In this document: positions 7,351 through 16,617 of the stretch, piece after piece | Position numbering within the stretch: position 1 is the stretch's first letter | Layout of the letters: every line of letters begins with the position of its first letter | DNA from: Jiangella aurantiaca | GTDB lineage: Bacteria > Actinomycetota > Actinomycetes > Jiangellales > Jiangellaceae | DNA: 64,000 nt | Direction of reading: 5' to 3' | Assembly: GCF_004349105.1 (NCBI RefSeq) | Contig: NZ_SMLB01000030.1 | Coordinates: 1-64,000, forward strand | Translations under genes and position numbers: made by a program | Notes under the pieces: model-generated | The model's database searches: none | What the model was told of the DNA's origin: nothing | What the model saw: the letters and a program-made list of their open reading frames with translations, nothing else

Positions 7351-9461
7351 ACGGCGGTCAGCTCCAGGGTGAGCACCTGGGCCGGGTTGAGCGTCGGCGC
7401 CTGCAGGCCGACCGTCGCCAGCGCCCGGCCGGGGAGCTCGACGCCGCCGGACTCGAGCCAGGCCGCCGGTCGCGCCCACCGCGGCAGCACGCTGCTCAAC
7501 GCGGCGATGGGCGTGACGCGGTACGTCACCGAGGGATCAAGGCCGGGCAGCCGCAGCCGCGGCGGGATGTCCGCGGTCATCGTCGTCAGCGCCACGTAAC
7601 TGAACACGGCCTGCCCGTCGCCGACCACGCCGTGCAGCACGTGGGCGTCGTCGGTGTCGGCGCGCACGACCCGGCCGGTGTGCAGCAGCGGCCGGAGCCG
7701 CTTGTACGTCGCCGCCCACTCGGTGAGCAGCGCCAGCTCCTGCTCGGAGCACTCGGTGATGTCCCACTCGATGCCGGCGTGGCCGAACAGCGCGGTCGCG
7801 CAGCGCAGCTGCAGCTCGGTGACCCGACCGGACACGTGCGTGTGCGACGGCCCGACGTGCGCCCCGATCAGCTCCAGCGGCAGCAGCAACGACGTCCACC
7901 GCTGGATCGCCTGCCGGTCCAGCGGGTCGTTGCTGTCCGACGCCCACACCCGGTCGGTGCGCTGCAGGATCCCGAGGTCGACCCGGGCACCGCCGGACGA
8001 GCACGACTCGATCTCCAGCCCCGGATGCCGCGCCCGCAGCTCGTCCAGCAGCCGGTACACCGCCGCGGTCTGCTCGTGCACCCCGGCGTGACCGTCGTGG
8101 ACGGCCTCGAGCAGGTCGCGGTTGTGGTCCCACTTGAGGTAGTCGATGCCGTACTCGCTGACCAGGGCGTCGAGCCGCTCCAGCAGGTACGTGTACGCCT
8201 CCGGGTTGGCGACGTCGACGGTGTGCTGGTGGCGCCACTCGCGGGGCACCCTGCCCGGATCGTGGAGCAGCCAGTCCGGGTGCTCCTCGGCCAGCCGCGA
8301 CCGGGGGTTGGCCATCTCCGGTTCCACCCAGAGCCCGAACTGCATGCCCAGCGACTTGACGTGCTCGACCAGCGGGTGCAGCCCCTTCGGCCAGACGTCG
8401 GGGTCGACGTACCAGTCGCCGAGGCCGGCGAGGTCGTCGCGGCGGCCCAGGAACCAGCCGTCGTCGACGACGAACCGCTCGACACCGACGGCGGCGGCCA
8501 CATCGGCCATGCGGGCCATCTTCTCCATGTCGTGGTCGAAGTAGACCGCCTCCCAGGTGTTCAGCACCAGCGGCCGCGGCGTCGACGGGTGCGACGCGCG
8601 GGCCCGCAACGACGTGTGCAGCCGCGCCGACAGCCCGTCCAGCCCCTCGTCCGAATAGACGAAGTACACGTCCGGGGTCGCGTACGACTCCCCCGGTGCC
8701 AGTACAACCTCGCCCGGCGCGAGCAGCTCACCGGCACCCAGGGTCGACCAGCCCTCGGCCATCCGCTCGGCGTCGTGCACCGTCCAGCCGCTCCAGCCGG
8801 CGTGCACGCCCCACACCTCGCCGGAGCCGAACCCGAAACCTGGAGTGCCGGCGACCAGCAGCCCGGTGTGCGAGTGCCCGGTGCGCCCGCGCCGCGTCTC
8901 CAGCGACCGGATACCGGGCAGGAACGCCTCCCGCTGAGGGATCTTCTCCAGCCCCCACCGGCCACTGAAGTGCAGCAGCTCGGCGGTGTGGTCCGGCACC
9001 GGCAGGACGGCGCGCAGCCCGTCCACCGACCACGCGGAGTCGCCGTCGTTCGTGAGCGTGTGCCGCATCCGCAGCACGCCGGCGTCGTCAAGGACCAGCG
9101 AGCTGACGACGGACACGCCGGCCGCCTCGTCGCGCGACGCGATCTCTACACCGCCACCGTCCGCCGCCGCCGACACCGAGACCGGCACCAGCCGCAGGTG
9201 CGAATAGGCACGGTCGCGGTCACCGGCGACCGCGGACCGGCCGACCCAGCCGTCGACCTGTGCCGGCAGCAGCGACGGCGCCGCCGGCTCGGGCGGCGCG
9301 CCGCCGCGCCGGCCCGGGACCGCCGCGGCCCGCAGCGCCGCGGCGTCCACCCCGGAGCCCAGGTCCGCACCCCAGTGCAGTACCCGCGGCAGCCACGGCG
9401 AGGCTAGGTCCAGCACCAAGGCGACCCCGGCCCGGGCCAGCGTCACCATGCGGTCGTCCAT
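7347..9461 (-). CDS. Alpha-galactosidase, glycoside hydrolase family 36
   Basis: 704 residues, cytoplasmic (no signal peptide). Motifs include LNTWEAVYFDH, the nucleophile segment DYLKWDHNRDL, and the acid/base segment SCSSGGARVDLGIL...WASDSNDPLDRQ, in GH36 order. It releases terminal alpha-galactose from oligosaccharides imported by a transporter. It is the last gene of a run of same-strand genes: binding protein, two permeases, aldolase, this enzyme. The importer therefore probably brings in an alpha-galactoside or a compound with that end group. Alternative start: ATG at 9449. Confidence 0.92.
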   Translation of the reverse strand: MDDRMVTLARAGVALVLDLASPWLPRVLHWGADLGSGVDAAALRAAAVPGRRGGAPPEPAAPSLLPAQVDGWVGRSAVAGDRDRAYSHLRLVPVSVSAAADGGGVEIASRDEAAGVSVVSSLVLDDAGVLRMRHTLTNDGDSAWSVDGLRAVLPVPDHTAELLHFSGRWGLEKIPQREAFLPGIRSLETRRGRTGHSHTGLLVAGTPGFGFGSGEVWGVHAGWSGWTVHDAERMAEGWSTLGAGELLAPGEVVLAPGESYATPDVYFVYSDEGLDGLSARLHTSLRARASHPSTPRPLVLNTWEAVYFDHDMEKMARMADVAAAVGVERFVVDDGWFLGRRDDLAGLGDWYVDPDVWPKGLHPLVEHVKSLGMQFGLWVEPEMANPRSRLAEEHPDWLLHDPGRVPREWRHQHTVDVANPEAYTYLLERLDALVSEYGIDYLKWDHNRDLLEAVHDGHAGVHEQTAAVYRLLDELRARHPGLEIESCSSGGARVDLGILQRTDRVWASDSNDPLDRQAIQRWTSLLLPLELIGAHVGPSHTHVSGRVTELQLRCATALFGHAGIEWDITECSEQELALLTEWAATYKRLRPLLHTGRVVRADTDDAHVLHGVVGDGQAVFSYVALTTMTADIPPRLRLPGLDPSVTYRVTPIAALSSVLPRWARPAAWLESGGVELPGRALATVGLQAPTLNPAQVLTLELTAV

Positions 9462-9519
9462 CGCGATCCCCTCAGGCGGCGACTACGTCCGGATCAGACT
9501 GTCAGACCGCCGGGAGCGG

Positions 9520-10428
9520 TCAGGAGGCGGCCGCCTTGAGCTCCTCGACCAGCCAGTCGACCGCAGCGATCGCGTCGGCGTTCAGCCGGCCCCACGGTGC
9601 CCGGGCCGCGCCCGCGTCCGGCCCGAACCGGTTGATCAGCTCCTTGACGACCGGGATGGAGCCCCACTGGTCGGCGACGGCGGCGATCTGGCGGAACGGC
9701 CGGTGCAGCGCCAGCGCCGCCTCGACCTCGCCGGCCAGGATCTTCGCCCTGACCTCGCGCGCGACCGGGGCGAGCACGTTGTACAAACTGCCGATGGCGC
9801 CCGTCGCGCCGCAGGCCACGCCGGCCGGCAGCAGCTCGTCCTTGCCGAAGTAGACCCGGACGCCGTCGGCGGCCTCGCGCGTGCGGATGAACTCGAGCAG
9901 GTCGCCGTCGGTGAACTTGACGGCGCGCAGGCTCGGCACCCGGGCGGCGGCCTGCTCGACCACCGCCGACGGCGCCGCGCGCAGCCCCGTCATCGACGGG
10001 ATGTGGTAGTAGCACAGCGGCACGTCCGGCGCCGCCTCGGCGATCGCGGCCAGGTAGTCGACGATGGCGGTGACCGACGGCGGCTCGCCGTAGAACGGCG
10101 CCACCGCGGCGATGAGGTCGACGCCGGCGTCGGCGGCGTGGCGGGCCAGCCGCCGTGCGTCCACCAAGCTGAGGTCGCCCACGTGCGCCCCGAGCAGCAG
10201 CCGGTCGCCGCGGTGCTCGGCCCAGGCGCTGATCAGCTCGGCCCGTTCGTCGACCGTCAGCGCCATCGACTCACCGGTGGTGCCGCCGACGAACGCTCCG
10301 TCGATGCCCAGCGCGACCAGCCGCTCGGCCTGTGCGGGGACCACCTCGGCGGCCAGGCTCTCGTCGGCCCGGAACGGGGTCGGCGTGGCCGCCCACAGCT
10401 CGAACGCCTCCGCGGTGTCTGTGCTCAT
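9520..10428 (-). CDS. DapA/NanA family aldolase-lyase (sialate lyase-like)
   Basis: 302-residue class I aldolase of the dihydrodipicolinate synthase/N-acetylneuraminate lyase superfamily. FVGGTTGESMAL is the substrate-binding loop, YYHIPSMTG holds the active-site Tyr, and AVKFTDGDLLEF holds the Schiff-base Lys. The KFTD-x-DL context resembles sialate lyases more than DapA, which usually serves lysine synthesis elsewhere. It lies 12 bp after a sugar ABC permease and before an alpha-galactosidase, so a catabolic role on a 2-keto sugar acid is likely. The exact substrate is inferred, not shown. Confidence 0.82.
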   Translation of the reverse strand: MSTDTAEAFELWAATPTPFRADESLAAEVVPAQAERLVALGIDGAFVGGTTGESMALTVDERAELISAWAEHRGDRLLLGAHVGDLSLVDARRLARHAADAGVDLIAAVAPFYGEPPSVTAIVDYLAAIAEAAPDVPLCYYHIPSMTGLRAAPSAVVEQAAARVPSLRAVKFTDGDLLEFIRTREAADGVRVYFGKDELLPAGVACGATGAIGSLYNVLAPVAREVRAKILAGEVEAALALHRPFRQIAAVADQWGSIPVVKELINRFGPDAGAARAPWGRLNADAIAAVDWLVEELKAAAS

Positions 10429-10440
10429 GCACGTGCTCCT

Positions 10441-11280
10441 CTAACTCTTGGTGGCACCGGCGGTGAGACCGCCGACGATGTAGCGCTGCAGGAAGACGAA
10501 GACGACGATGATCGGCAGCGCGACGACGACGGAGACGGCCATCAGGTCGTTCCAGCGGGTCCCGAACGAGTTCGTCAGGCCGGCCAGCACCACGGTGATC
10601 GGCTGCATGCCCTCGTCCGAAGCCAGCGCCAGCCCGAACACGAACTCGCCCCACGCGCCGAGGAAGCTGATGACCGCGACGGTGATCAGCCCCGGCACCG
10701 AGACCGGCAGCGCGACCCGCAAGAACGCCGACCACGTCGTGCAGCCGTCGATCTTGGCCGCCTCGATGACCTCGCCGGGCACGGACAGGAAGTAGGGCCG
10801 GAGGATCGTGATGGCCAGCGGGATCGCCAGCGAGCAGTTCGCCAGGATCAGCCCCACGTAGGAGTTCACCAGGTCGGCCCGGCTGAAGATCACGAACATC
10901 GGCAGTGCGAGGTTCACGGCCGGGATCATCTGCACGACCAGGAACAGCAGCATCAGCAGCGCGACGAACCGGACCCGCAGCCGGGCCAGCGCGTACGCCG
11001 CGGGCACCGCGACCGCCAGCGTCACGACCGTTGTCCCGACGGCGATGACGGTGCTGTTCAGCAGCCCGCGGCCGATGCCCGCGTGGTTCACGACCGTCTC
11101 GGTGTACGAGGTCAGGGTGATCGGCGACGGGAACAGGTCCGGCGGCGTGGCGAAGATGTCCGACGAGTCCTTCAACGACGTCGCCAGCATCCAGTACACC
11201 GGCAGCAGGTAGGCGATGGTGATGAGCACGCCGCCGGCGCTCAGCCAGCCGCGTCGCCGCTGGGCCGCCGTCGCCGTCAT
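10441..11280 (-). CDS. Sugar ABC transporter permease (MalG type)
   Basis: 279 residues with six hydrophobic segments. The cytoplasmic EAA loop EAAKIDGCTTWSAFLRVALPVSVPG contacts the ATPase. The family (CUT1) imports oligosaccharides with a paired permease and a lipoprotein receptor, both encoded just upstream. Its ATG region overlaps the stop of the partner permease by 4 bp. No ATPase gene is in the cluster; CUT1 systems in actinobacteria commonly share an MsiK-type ATPase encoded elsewhere. Confidence 0.93.
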   Translation of the reverse strand: MTATAAQRRRGWLSAGGVLITIAYLLPVYWMLATSLKDSSDIFATPPDLFPSPITLTSYTETVVNHAGIGRGLLNSTVIAVGTTVVTLAVAVPAAYALARLRVRFVALLMLLFLVVQMIPAVNLALPMFVIFSRADLVNSYVGLILANCSLAIPLAITILRPYFLSVPGEVIEAAKIDGCTTWSAFLRVALPVSVPGLITVAVISFLGAWGEFVFGLALASDEGMQPITVVLAGLTNSFGTRWNDLMAVSVVVALPIIVVFVFLQRYIVGGLTAGATKS

Positions 11281-12215
11281 GCCGTCTCCTCGCGGCGCAG
11301 CGAGCGGAAGTAGAAGACCGACAGGCCGAGCGGCACGATCAGCATCAGCGTGGTCGCGACGGCGCCGGTGTCGAACCGGAAGAACTCGAACGCCTCGTTG
11401 TAGGCGTAGATCGGCAGAATCATCGTGGCCTCACCCGGACCGCCGCGGGTCATCAGGAACACCGTGTCGAAGGTCTTGAAGGTGGAGATGAAGCACAGCA
11501 GCAGCGCGGTCAGGTTGACCGGCTTCAGCAGCGGCATCGTCACGCTGGTGAACCGCCGCCAGGCGCCGGCGCCGTCGATGGTGGCCGCCTCGTACAGCGT
11601 GTCCGGGATGCCCTGCAAGCCGGCGAGCAGCAGGATCATGATGAACGGCGTGAACGACCACGCCGTCGCGATGACCACGGCGAACAGCGCCGGGACCGGC
11701 CGGGCCAGCCAGAACACGTCGCCGTCGACCACGCCGACGGCCTCGAGCAGCGTGTTGATCAGCCCGTAGCTGCCGTCGAGCATCCACCGCCAGACGTTCG
11801 CGCTGACCACCGTCGGCAGGATCCAGGCGAGCAGCAGCAGTGACCGCATGACGTTGCGGCCCGGGAACCGCTGGTTGAAATAGACCGCCAGTGCCATGCC
11901 CAGGGCGAACGCGGCGGCGACCGCGAGCCCGGTGTAGAGCAGCGAGATCACCAGCGCGTGCCAGAAGTCGTCCCGGCTCAGCTGGTCGGTGTAGTTCTCC
12001 CAGCCGACCCACTCGGCCCCGCCGGTGACGATCTGCGCGACGCCGACGTCACGGAAGCTGAGGTCGATGTTGAAGATCAGCGGGTACAGCACGGTCGCCG
12101 CGACGAAGACGACCGCGGGGACGACGAACAGGTGGTCGCCCCAGCGCCGGGCCCGCCGCGGGGCCCGGGCCGGAGTGGTGCTCGCCGTTCCCGGCGGGGC
12201 GACGGTGGTGGTCAC
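11277..12215 (-). CDS. Sugar ABC transporter permease (MalF type)
   Basis: 312 residues. A Pro/Ala/Arg-rich N-terminal tail is followed by six transmembrane segments and the EAA motif YEAATIDGAGAWRRFTSVTMPLLKP. Typical features such as VFLMTRGGPGEATMILPIYAYNEAF near the C-terminus match CUT1 permeases. Coupled by 4-bp overlaps to the binding protein gene upstream and to the second permease downstream. Works with them to import a carbohydrate, probably an alpha-galactoside given the downstream GH36 gene. Confidence 0.93.
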   Translation of the reverse strand: MTTTVAPPGTASTTPARAPRRARRWGDHLFVVPAVVFVAATVLYPLIFNIDLSFRDVGVAQIVTGGAEWVGWENYTDQLSRDDFWHALVISLLYTGLAVAAAFALGMALAVYFNQRFPGRNVMRSLLLLAWILPTVVSANVWRWMLDGSYGLINTLLEAVGVVDGDVFWLARPVPALFAVVIATAWSFTPFIMILLLAGLQGIPDTLYEAATIDGAGAWRRFTSVTMPLLKPVNLTALLLCFISTFKTFDTVFLMTRGGPGEATMILPIYAYNEAFEFFRFDTGAVATTLMLIVPLGLSVFYFRSLRREETA

Positions 12216-13489
12216 TCGACGTTCGCCAGCGCCTCGTCGATCTGCCCCTGTGCGTCGGCCAGCGCGTCCGCGACGCTCGCCCCGCCGCCCGCGGCGGCCT
12301 GCAACGCGCCCTGGATTCGGGTCAGCACCTCCGACGACGCCGCGGCAAGGTCGCCCTCGGGCGCCCAGGCCTGCTGCAGCTGCTCGGCGAAGATCGCCCG
12401 GACCGGGTCGTCACCGGTGTCGACGTCGTCGCGCGCGGCCAGCTTGTTCCGCTCGGGCAGGTACTCGGCGAGCACCTCCGGCCGCTGCATCCACGCGATG
12501 ACGTCCCACGCGGCGTCCGCCTTCTCCGTCGTCGTGCTGATGGCGAGGTTCTCCTGGCTGAGGAATGTGGCCGCCTGGACGTCCGTGGGCAGCAGCGCGA
12601 CGTTCCACTGCAGCTCCGGGTTCTCCTCGGCCAGGATGCTCAGGTAGGTCGCCGAGTTGATCATCATGGCGGCCTGGCCGTTGGCGAACTGGTTCTTGAC
12701 GTCCTCCTCGTTCCAGGTGAGGACACCGTTGGAGACCGCGCCGCCGGCGATCATGTCGGTGAACTGGCCCAGCGCGACGGCACCGGCCTCGCTGTCGATG
12801 TCGGCCGGGTCGCCGCCGGCCGCGAGCAGCCGGATGACCAGCGCCGTCGCGCCCTCGTCGCCCTCGATGCCACTGAACGCGAGGCCATAGCGCTGGCCGT
12901 CGGACAACTGGGTGGCGTACTCCTGCATGTCGGCCCACGTGGTGGGCGGCTGCAGGCCAGCCTCGGTCAGCATGGTCTCGTTGTAGTAGACGGCGTACGC
13001 GTCGGCCACGTGCGGGACCGCGTACGTGGCGCCGTCGACCTGCGTGGTCTCCCAGCCGGTCTCGAAGTAATGGTCGGCCTCGCCCCACTCCTCGACGCGG
13101 TCGCTGAGGTCCTGGATGACCCCGGCGTCGGCCAGCGCCTGCGTGGTGAAGCCGTTGATGAGCGCGATGTCCGGCAGGTCGCCGCCGGCCGCGGACTGCA
13201 GCAGCGTCCGGGTGAAGTCGCCGAACGGGATGTGCCGCGGCTCGATGGTGACGCCTTCGTGCTCATCCTCGTACCGGTCGAGCAGGTTCTGCAACGCCGC
13301 ACCGGTCGGGGTGTCCGGTGTCCCGTAGTAGTGCCACAGCGACAGCGTCGTCGTGCCACCGTCGCCGTCACCGCTGGTCTCGTCGTCGGAACCGCCGCTG
13401 CCGCACGCGGTGAGCAGCGCCGCCGCGGCGAGCACCCCCGCTGCCCGTGCCGTCCATGCGGCTCCCGATCGCCCGCCTCTCGTGCCCAT
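12212..13489 (-). CDS. Extracellular sugar-binding lipoprotein of an ABC importer
   Basis: 425 residues. The signal peptide ends in the lipobox LLTAC, so Cys is lipidated and the protein is membrane-anchored. The mature region begins with an acidic Gly/Asp/Ser linker and then TLSLWHYYGTP, the usual first strand of family 1 solute-binding proteins. Conserved QNLLDRYEDEHEGVTIEPRHIPFGDF and the hinge region fit that family. The ATG at 13489 has AGGGAGG just upstream; an in-frame start 19 codons earlier lies in the probable promoter. First gene of the uptake operon. Confidence 0.93.
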   Translation of the reverse strand: MGTRGGRSGAAWTARAAGVLAAAALLTACGSGGSDDETSGDGDGGTTTLSLWHYYGTPDTPTGAALQNLLDRYEDEHEGVTIEPRHIPFGDFTRTLLQSAAGGDLPDIALINGFTTQALADAGVIQDLSDRVEEWGEADHYFETGWETTQVDGATYAVPHVADAYAVYYNETMLTEAGLQPPTTWADMQEYATQLSDGQRYGLAFSGIEGDEGATALVIRLLAAGGDPADIDSEAGAVALGQFTDMIAGGAVSNGVLTWNEEDVKNQFANGQAAMMINSATYLSILAEENPELQWNVALLPTDVQAATFLSQENLAISTTTEKADAAWDVIAWMQRPEVLAEYLPERNKLAARDDVDTGDDPVRAIFAEQLQQAWAPEGDLAAASSEVLTRIQGALQAAAGGGASVADALADAQGQIDEALANVE

Positions 13490-13724
13490 GACACCTCCCT
13501 GTGTCCGCGATTCGCGCCTCGCGCAGACACTAGTCAGATATCCCATATCCCGTCAATGGGTGGATCTGCCCAGGCAGCTCCCGAGAGGTGGAGGGCTCAG
13601 CCGACCGGGCCGCCGGCCACATGGATCACCTGACCGGTGAATGTTCAGGAGGGGTCATGCCCAGCAGCACACACCATCGGTCCCGGCGCCCCGCCAGTGG
13701 GTTCCCACCACCCGCGGGTCGCCG
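13490..13724. promoter_or_regulatory. Upstream region of the sugar uptake operon with an inverted repeat
   Basis: A 235-bp gap. GATAT-CCC-ATATC at 13537-13549 is a short inverted repeat about 50 bp upstream of the binding-protein start. On the minus strand it reads as a tandem GGATAT, and it could be an operator or -10 area. No dedicated regulator gene lies next to this operon. I see no other gene here: an ATG at 13657 after AGGAGG opens only a frame that runs antisense into the dehydrogenase gene. Confidence 0.3.
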
Positions 13725-14798
13725 TCAGCGCGGCACCGTCGCTGCTGTAGCCGGAGCGGCCGGGAACCGGAGCACCACCTGCAGCGCCTCGGCCGGACGC
13801 TGGTCGAGCAGCTCGAACGCGCCCGCCACGTCGGCCACGGGGACGACGTGCGACAGCAGCGGCGCGACGTCCACCTGGCCGGACGCCACGAGCGACATGA
13901 ACACCGTCAGCAGCCGGTCGTGGTTCCACCGGTCGCCGAGCGCCCGCGGCGTGCCGCTGATCTGGCTGGCCACGATCTCGACTCGGTTGTGGTGGAACTC
14001 CTCGCCGAGCCGCAGCCCGGTCCCGTCGCCCTGGTAGAACCCAGCCGCCACGACGCGCCCCGCCGGCCGCACGGACCGGATCGCCTCGTGCAGGGCCCGG
14101 TAGCTGCCGCTCAGCTCGATCGCGGTGTCGGCGCCGGCGCCATCGGTCACCGACCGCACCGCGACCGCGGCGCCGCCGGGCGCGTCCGCGGGCACCGCCC
14201 GGACGGCACCGAACCGCGACGCCAACGCGACGCGGTCCGCCAGCCCGTCCACTGCCGTCACGGAGGCACCGTTCAACCCGGCCAGCCGCGTGGCCAGCAG
14301 CCCGATGACGCCCTGGCCGAAGATCGCCACGTGCTCGCCCAAGTGCACGTCGGCGGCGACGACCGCGTTCAGCGCGATCGCGCCGACGCGGGCGAACACG
14401 CCGTGCACCGGGTCGACGCCGGACGGGAGCAGCCGCCGGGCCGCGATGACGGCCGGCACGACGGTCTCGGCGCGGTGACCCCAGATGCCGTAGACGACGT
14501 CGCCGACGCGCGGCGTCGAGACGTCCGGCGCGACCTCGGTGACCTGCCCGACCTCCTGGTAGCCCCAGCCGGAGACCGGGTACGAGAACGCGGGCGCACC
14601 CTCGGTGAACAGCCGGGCGCCGGCGTCCCAGGTCTTCGTCAGGTACGGGTTCGAGCCGCGGTACGCGGTCAGCTCGGTGCCGGCGGAGATGCCGGAGTAC
14701 CAGGTGGCGATGCGGACCTGCCCCGCGCCCAGCAGCGACGACGGTTCATCGGCCACGCCGACCTGACGGGGTCCGGTGAACTGCACGACGAGCGGCAT
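13725..14798 (-). CDS. Zinc-binding-type alcohol dehydrogenase family protein
   Basis: 357-residue medium-chain dehydrogenase. The catalytic domain is N-terminal, and the nucleotide-binding loop is VAIFGQGVIGLLATRLAGLNGASVTAVD at about residue 157. The structural-zinc four-Cys lobe is absent. WYSGISAGTELTAYRGSNPY replaces the usual Cys zinc ligand with Ser, so a standard catalytic zinc is unlikely. It resembles the BchC-like branch of sugar or alcohol dehydrogenases. The ATG at 14798 is preferred because AGAGGTG lies 6 bases upstream; a GTG at 14807 would overlap that site. The adjacent sugar uptake operon suggests a catabolic oxidation step. Confidence 0.83.
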   Translation of the reverse strand: MPLVVQFTGPRQVGVADEPSSLLGAGQVRIATWYSGISAGTELTAYRGSNPYLTKTWDAGARLFTEGAPAFSYPVSGWGYQEVGQVTEVAPDVSTPRVGDVVYGIWGHRAETVVPAVIAARRLLPSGVDPVHGVFARVGAIALNAVVAADVHLGEHVAIFGQGVIGLLATRLAGLNGASVTAVDGLADRVALASRFGAVRAVPADAPGGAAVAVRSVTDGAGADTAIELSGSYRALHEAIRSVRPAGRVVAAGFYQGDGTGLRLGEEFHHNRVEIVASQISGTPRALGDRWNHDRLLTVFMSLVASGQVDVAPLLSHVVPVADVAGAFELLDQRPAEALQVVLRFPAAPATAATVPR

Positions 14799-14835
14799 CG
14801 GTGACACCTCTATTTCGTCTACAAGCCAACGGATT

Positions 14836-14854
14836 ATGTCTTGTCATCAGACAT
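14836..14854. promoter_or_regulatory. Inverted repeat ATGTCT-N7-AGACAT upstream of the dehydrogenase
   Basis: Perfect 6-bp arms at 14836-14841 and 14849-14854, about 40 bp upstream of the dehydrogenase ATG in an AT-rich patch unlike its surroundings. The inner TGTCATC adds a partial GAC/GTC symmetry reminiscent of FadR-type GntR operators. The binding protein is unknown. Confidence 0.4.
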
Positions 14855-14931
14855 TATTAGGTGTCTCATGACCGTGACCCAGAGCTCGGCGACCCGCGGG
14901 TCGAGGCCCGCCTCGGCGCCGCCCGACGCCG

Positions 14932-16590
14932 TCAGACCAGCGGCGGGAGCTCGGCGTGGACGGCCGCGCGGGCGGACCGGGCGTCGGGGGCGGCCAGAGC
15001 CAGCTCGGCCAGCCGGACGCACTCGGCCCGGGTGACGGAGAGCAGCGTCGCCGCGACCTCCGGGATGGCGCGCGCCGTCATCGACAGACTGGTCACGCCC
15101 AGCCCGGCGAGTACCACGGCGAGCGCGGGGTCGGCCGCGGCCTCGCCGCAGACGCCGACCGGCCGGTCCGATTGGAGGCCCGCCTCGGCCGTCAGGTGCA
15201 CCAGCCGAAGCACGGCCGGCTGCCAGCCGTCGCTGAGCACGGCCAGCTCGCCGAGCAGGCGGTCGGCGGCCATCGCGTACTGGGTGAGGTCGTTGGTGCC
15301 GATGCTGGCGAACGCGACCTGCGCCATCAGTGCGTCGGCGGTGAGCGCGAGCGCCGGCACCTCCACCATCACGCCGGCCGTGGCCAGGCCGAACGCACCG
15401 GCCCGGGCGACGAAGTCGGCGGCCTCGGCGGGGGTCGAGACCATCGGCGCCATGACCCACACGTCGGCGCCCGACGTGTCGCAGGCGCGGGCGATCGCCT
15501 CCAGCTGGTGGTCGAGTACCTCCGGGTGCCGCAGCGCGGTCCGGTAGCCGCGCACACCCAGCGCCGGGTTCGCCTCGGACGTGTCGGTGAGGAACGGCAG
15601 CGGCTTGTCCGCGCCGGCGTCGAGCGTGCGGACGACCACCTTCTTGCCGGCGAACGGCTCCAGCACGGCCGTGTACTGCGCGGTCTGCTCGTCGACCGAC
15701 GGCTCCTCGGCGCGGTCCAGGAAGCAGAACTCGGTGCGGAACAGCCCGACGCCCTCGGCACCCACGTCGGCGGCGGCCGCGGCGCCTTTCGGGTCGCCGA
15801 CGTTGGCCAGCAGCTGGACGCGGTGCCCGTCGGCCGTGCGGCCGGTGCCGTCGAACGTCCACCCACGGGCGGCGGCCGCCTGGACCTGCGCGATGACGTC
15901 GGCCACCGGGTCCGGCTCGACGGTCCCGGTGCCGCCGTCGACCAGGACGACGGTGCCCTCCGCCAGGTCGAGGATCCCTGGTGCCGCGACCACCGCGGGC
16001 AGGCCGAGCGCCCGGGCCAGGATCGCGGTGTGTGACGTCGGCCCGCCGCCCTCCGTCACCAGGGCCAGGCAGGTCGCCGGGTCTAGCGTCGCGGTGTCGG
16101 CCGGGGCGAGGTCGTGCGCCACCAGGACGAACGGTTCGAGCCGCTCCGGCACACCCGGCGCCGGCCGGCCGTCCAGCACGGCCACGATGCGGTCGCGGAC
16201 GTCGGCGACGTCGCGGGCCCGCTCGGCCATGTAGCCGCCCAGCGACTCCAGCATCGCCTGGACCTCGCCCGCCGCCTCCCACACCGCGCGGGCCGCCGCC
16301 GTCCCGTCGGCCAGCTTCGTCTGCGCGGCGGTGACCAGCGCCGGGTCGGCCGCCATCAGCGCAGTCGCCTCGAGCACTGCGGCGCCGTCGCCATGCGCCG
16401 ACGACGCGCGCCGCTCGAGGTCGGCACGGACCTGCTCCGCGGCGGCGGCGATGCGGGCGCCCTCGGCCGCGACGTCGGCGCCTTCGCCCAGCGTCGCCCC
16501 GGCCGGAGGCTCGGCCACCGGGTCCGGCATCCGGACCACCGGCCCGACCGCTCGCCCGGAACTGACACCCACTCCGCTGATCACTGCCAC
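14932..16590 (-). CDS. ptsI: PTS enzyme I (phosphoenolpyruvate-protein phosphotransferase)
   Basis: 552 residues, GTG start. The phosphohistidine segment is LVTEGGGPTSHTAILARALGLPAVVA (His near residue 190). The TIM-barrel part has EGVGLFRTEFCFLDR, VRTLDAGADKPLPF, GVMVEVPALALTADAL, SIGTNDLTQYAMAADR and the C-terminal active Cys in VGVCGEAAADPA. It takes phosphate from PEP and passes it to HPr, which is not encoded in the window. It lies downstream of the GlcNAc-type EIIC gene on the same strand, separated by an 88-bp gap with a strong hairpin that may reduce expression relative to EIIC. Slightly shorter than typical EI (about 570). Confidence 0.95.
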   Translation of the reverse strand: MAVISGVGVSSGRAVGPVVRMPDPVAEPPAGATLGEGADVAAEGARIAAAAEQVRADLERRASSAHGDGAAVLEATALMAADPALVTAAQTKLADGTAAARAVWEAAGEVQAMLESLGGYMAERARDVADVRDRIVAVLDGRPAPGVPERLEPFVLVAHDLAPADTATLDPATCLALVTEGGGPTSHTAILARALGLPAVVAAPGILDLAEGTVVLVDGGTGTVEPDPVADVIAQVQAAAARGWTFDGTGRTADGHRVQLLANVGDPKGAAAAADVGAEGVGLFRTEFCFLDRAEEPSVDEQTAQYTAVLEPFAGKKVVVRTLDAGADKPLPFLTDTSEANPALGVRGYRTALRHPEVLDHQLEAIARACDTSGADVWVMAPMVSTPAEAADFVARAGAFGLATAGVMVEVPALALTADALMAQVAFASIGTNDLTQYAMAADRLLGELAVLSDGWQPAVLRLVHLTAEAGLQSDRPVGVCGEAAADPALAVVLAGLGVTSLSMTARAIPEVAATLLSVTRAECVRLAELALAAPDARSARAAVHAELPPLV

Positions 16591-16617
16591 GGCGCTCCTC
16601 CTCAGGTCTTCTCACAC

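Noticed and set aside
6076-7479. 467-codon minus-strand frame
   Set aside because: Antisense to the phospholipase D-like gene with its signal peptide and paired HxK motifs; the minus frame lacks any motif.
13588-14037. Plus-strand ORF after AGGAGG with ATG at 13657
   Set aside because: Although the ribosome site looks good, the frame runs antisense into the dehydrogenase gene and encodes Arg/Ser/Pro-rich sequence.
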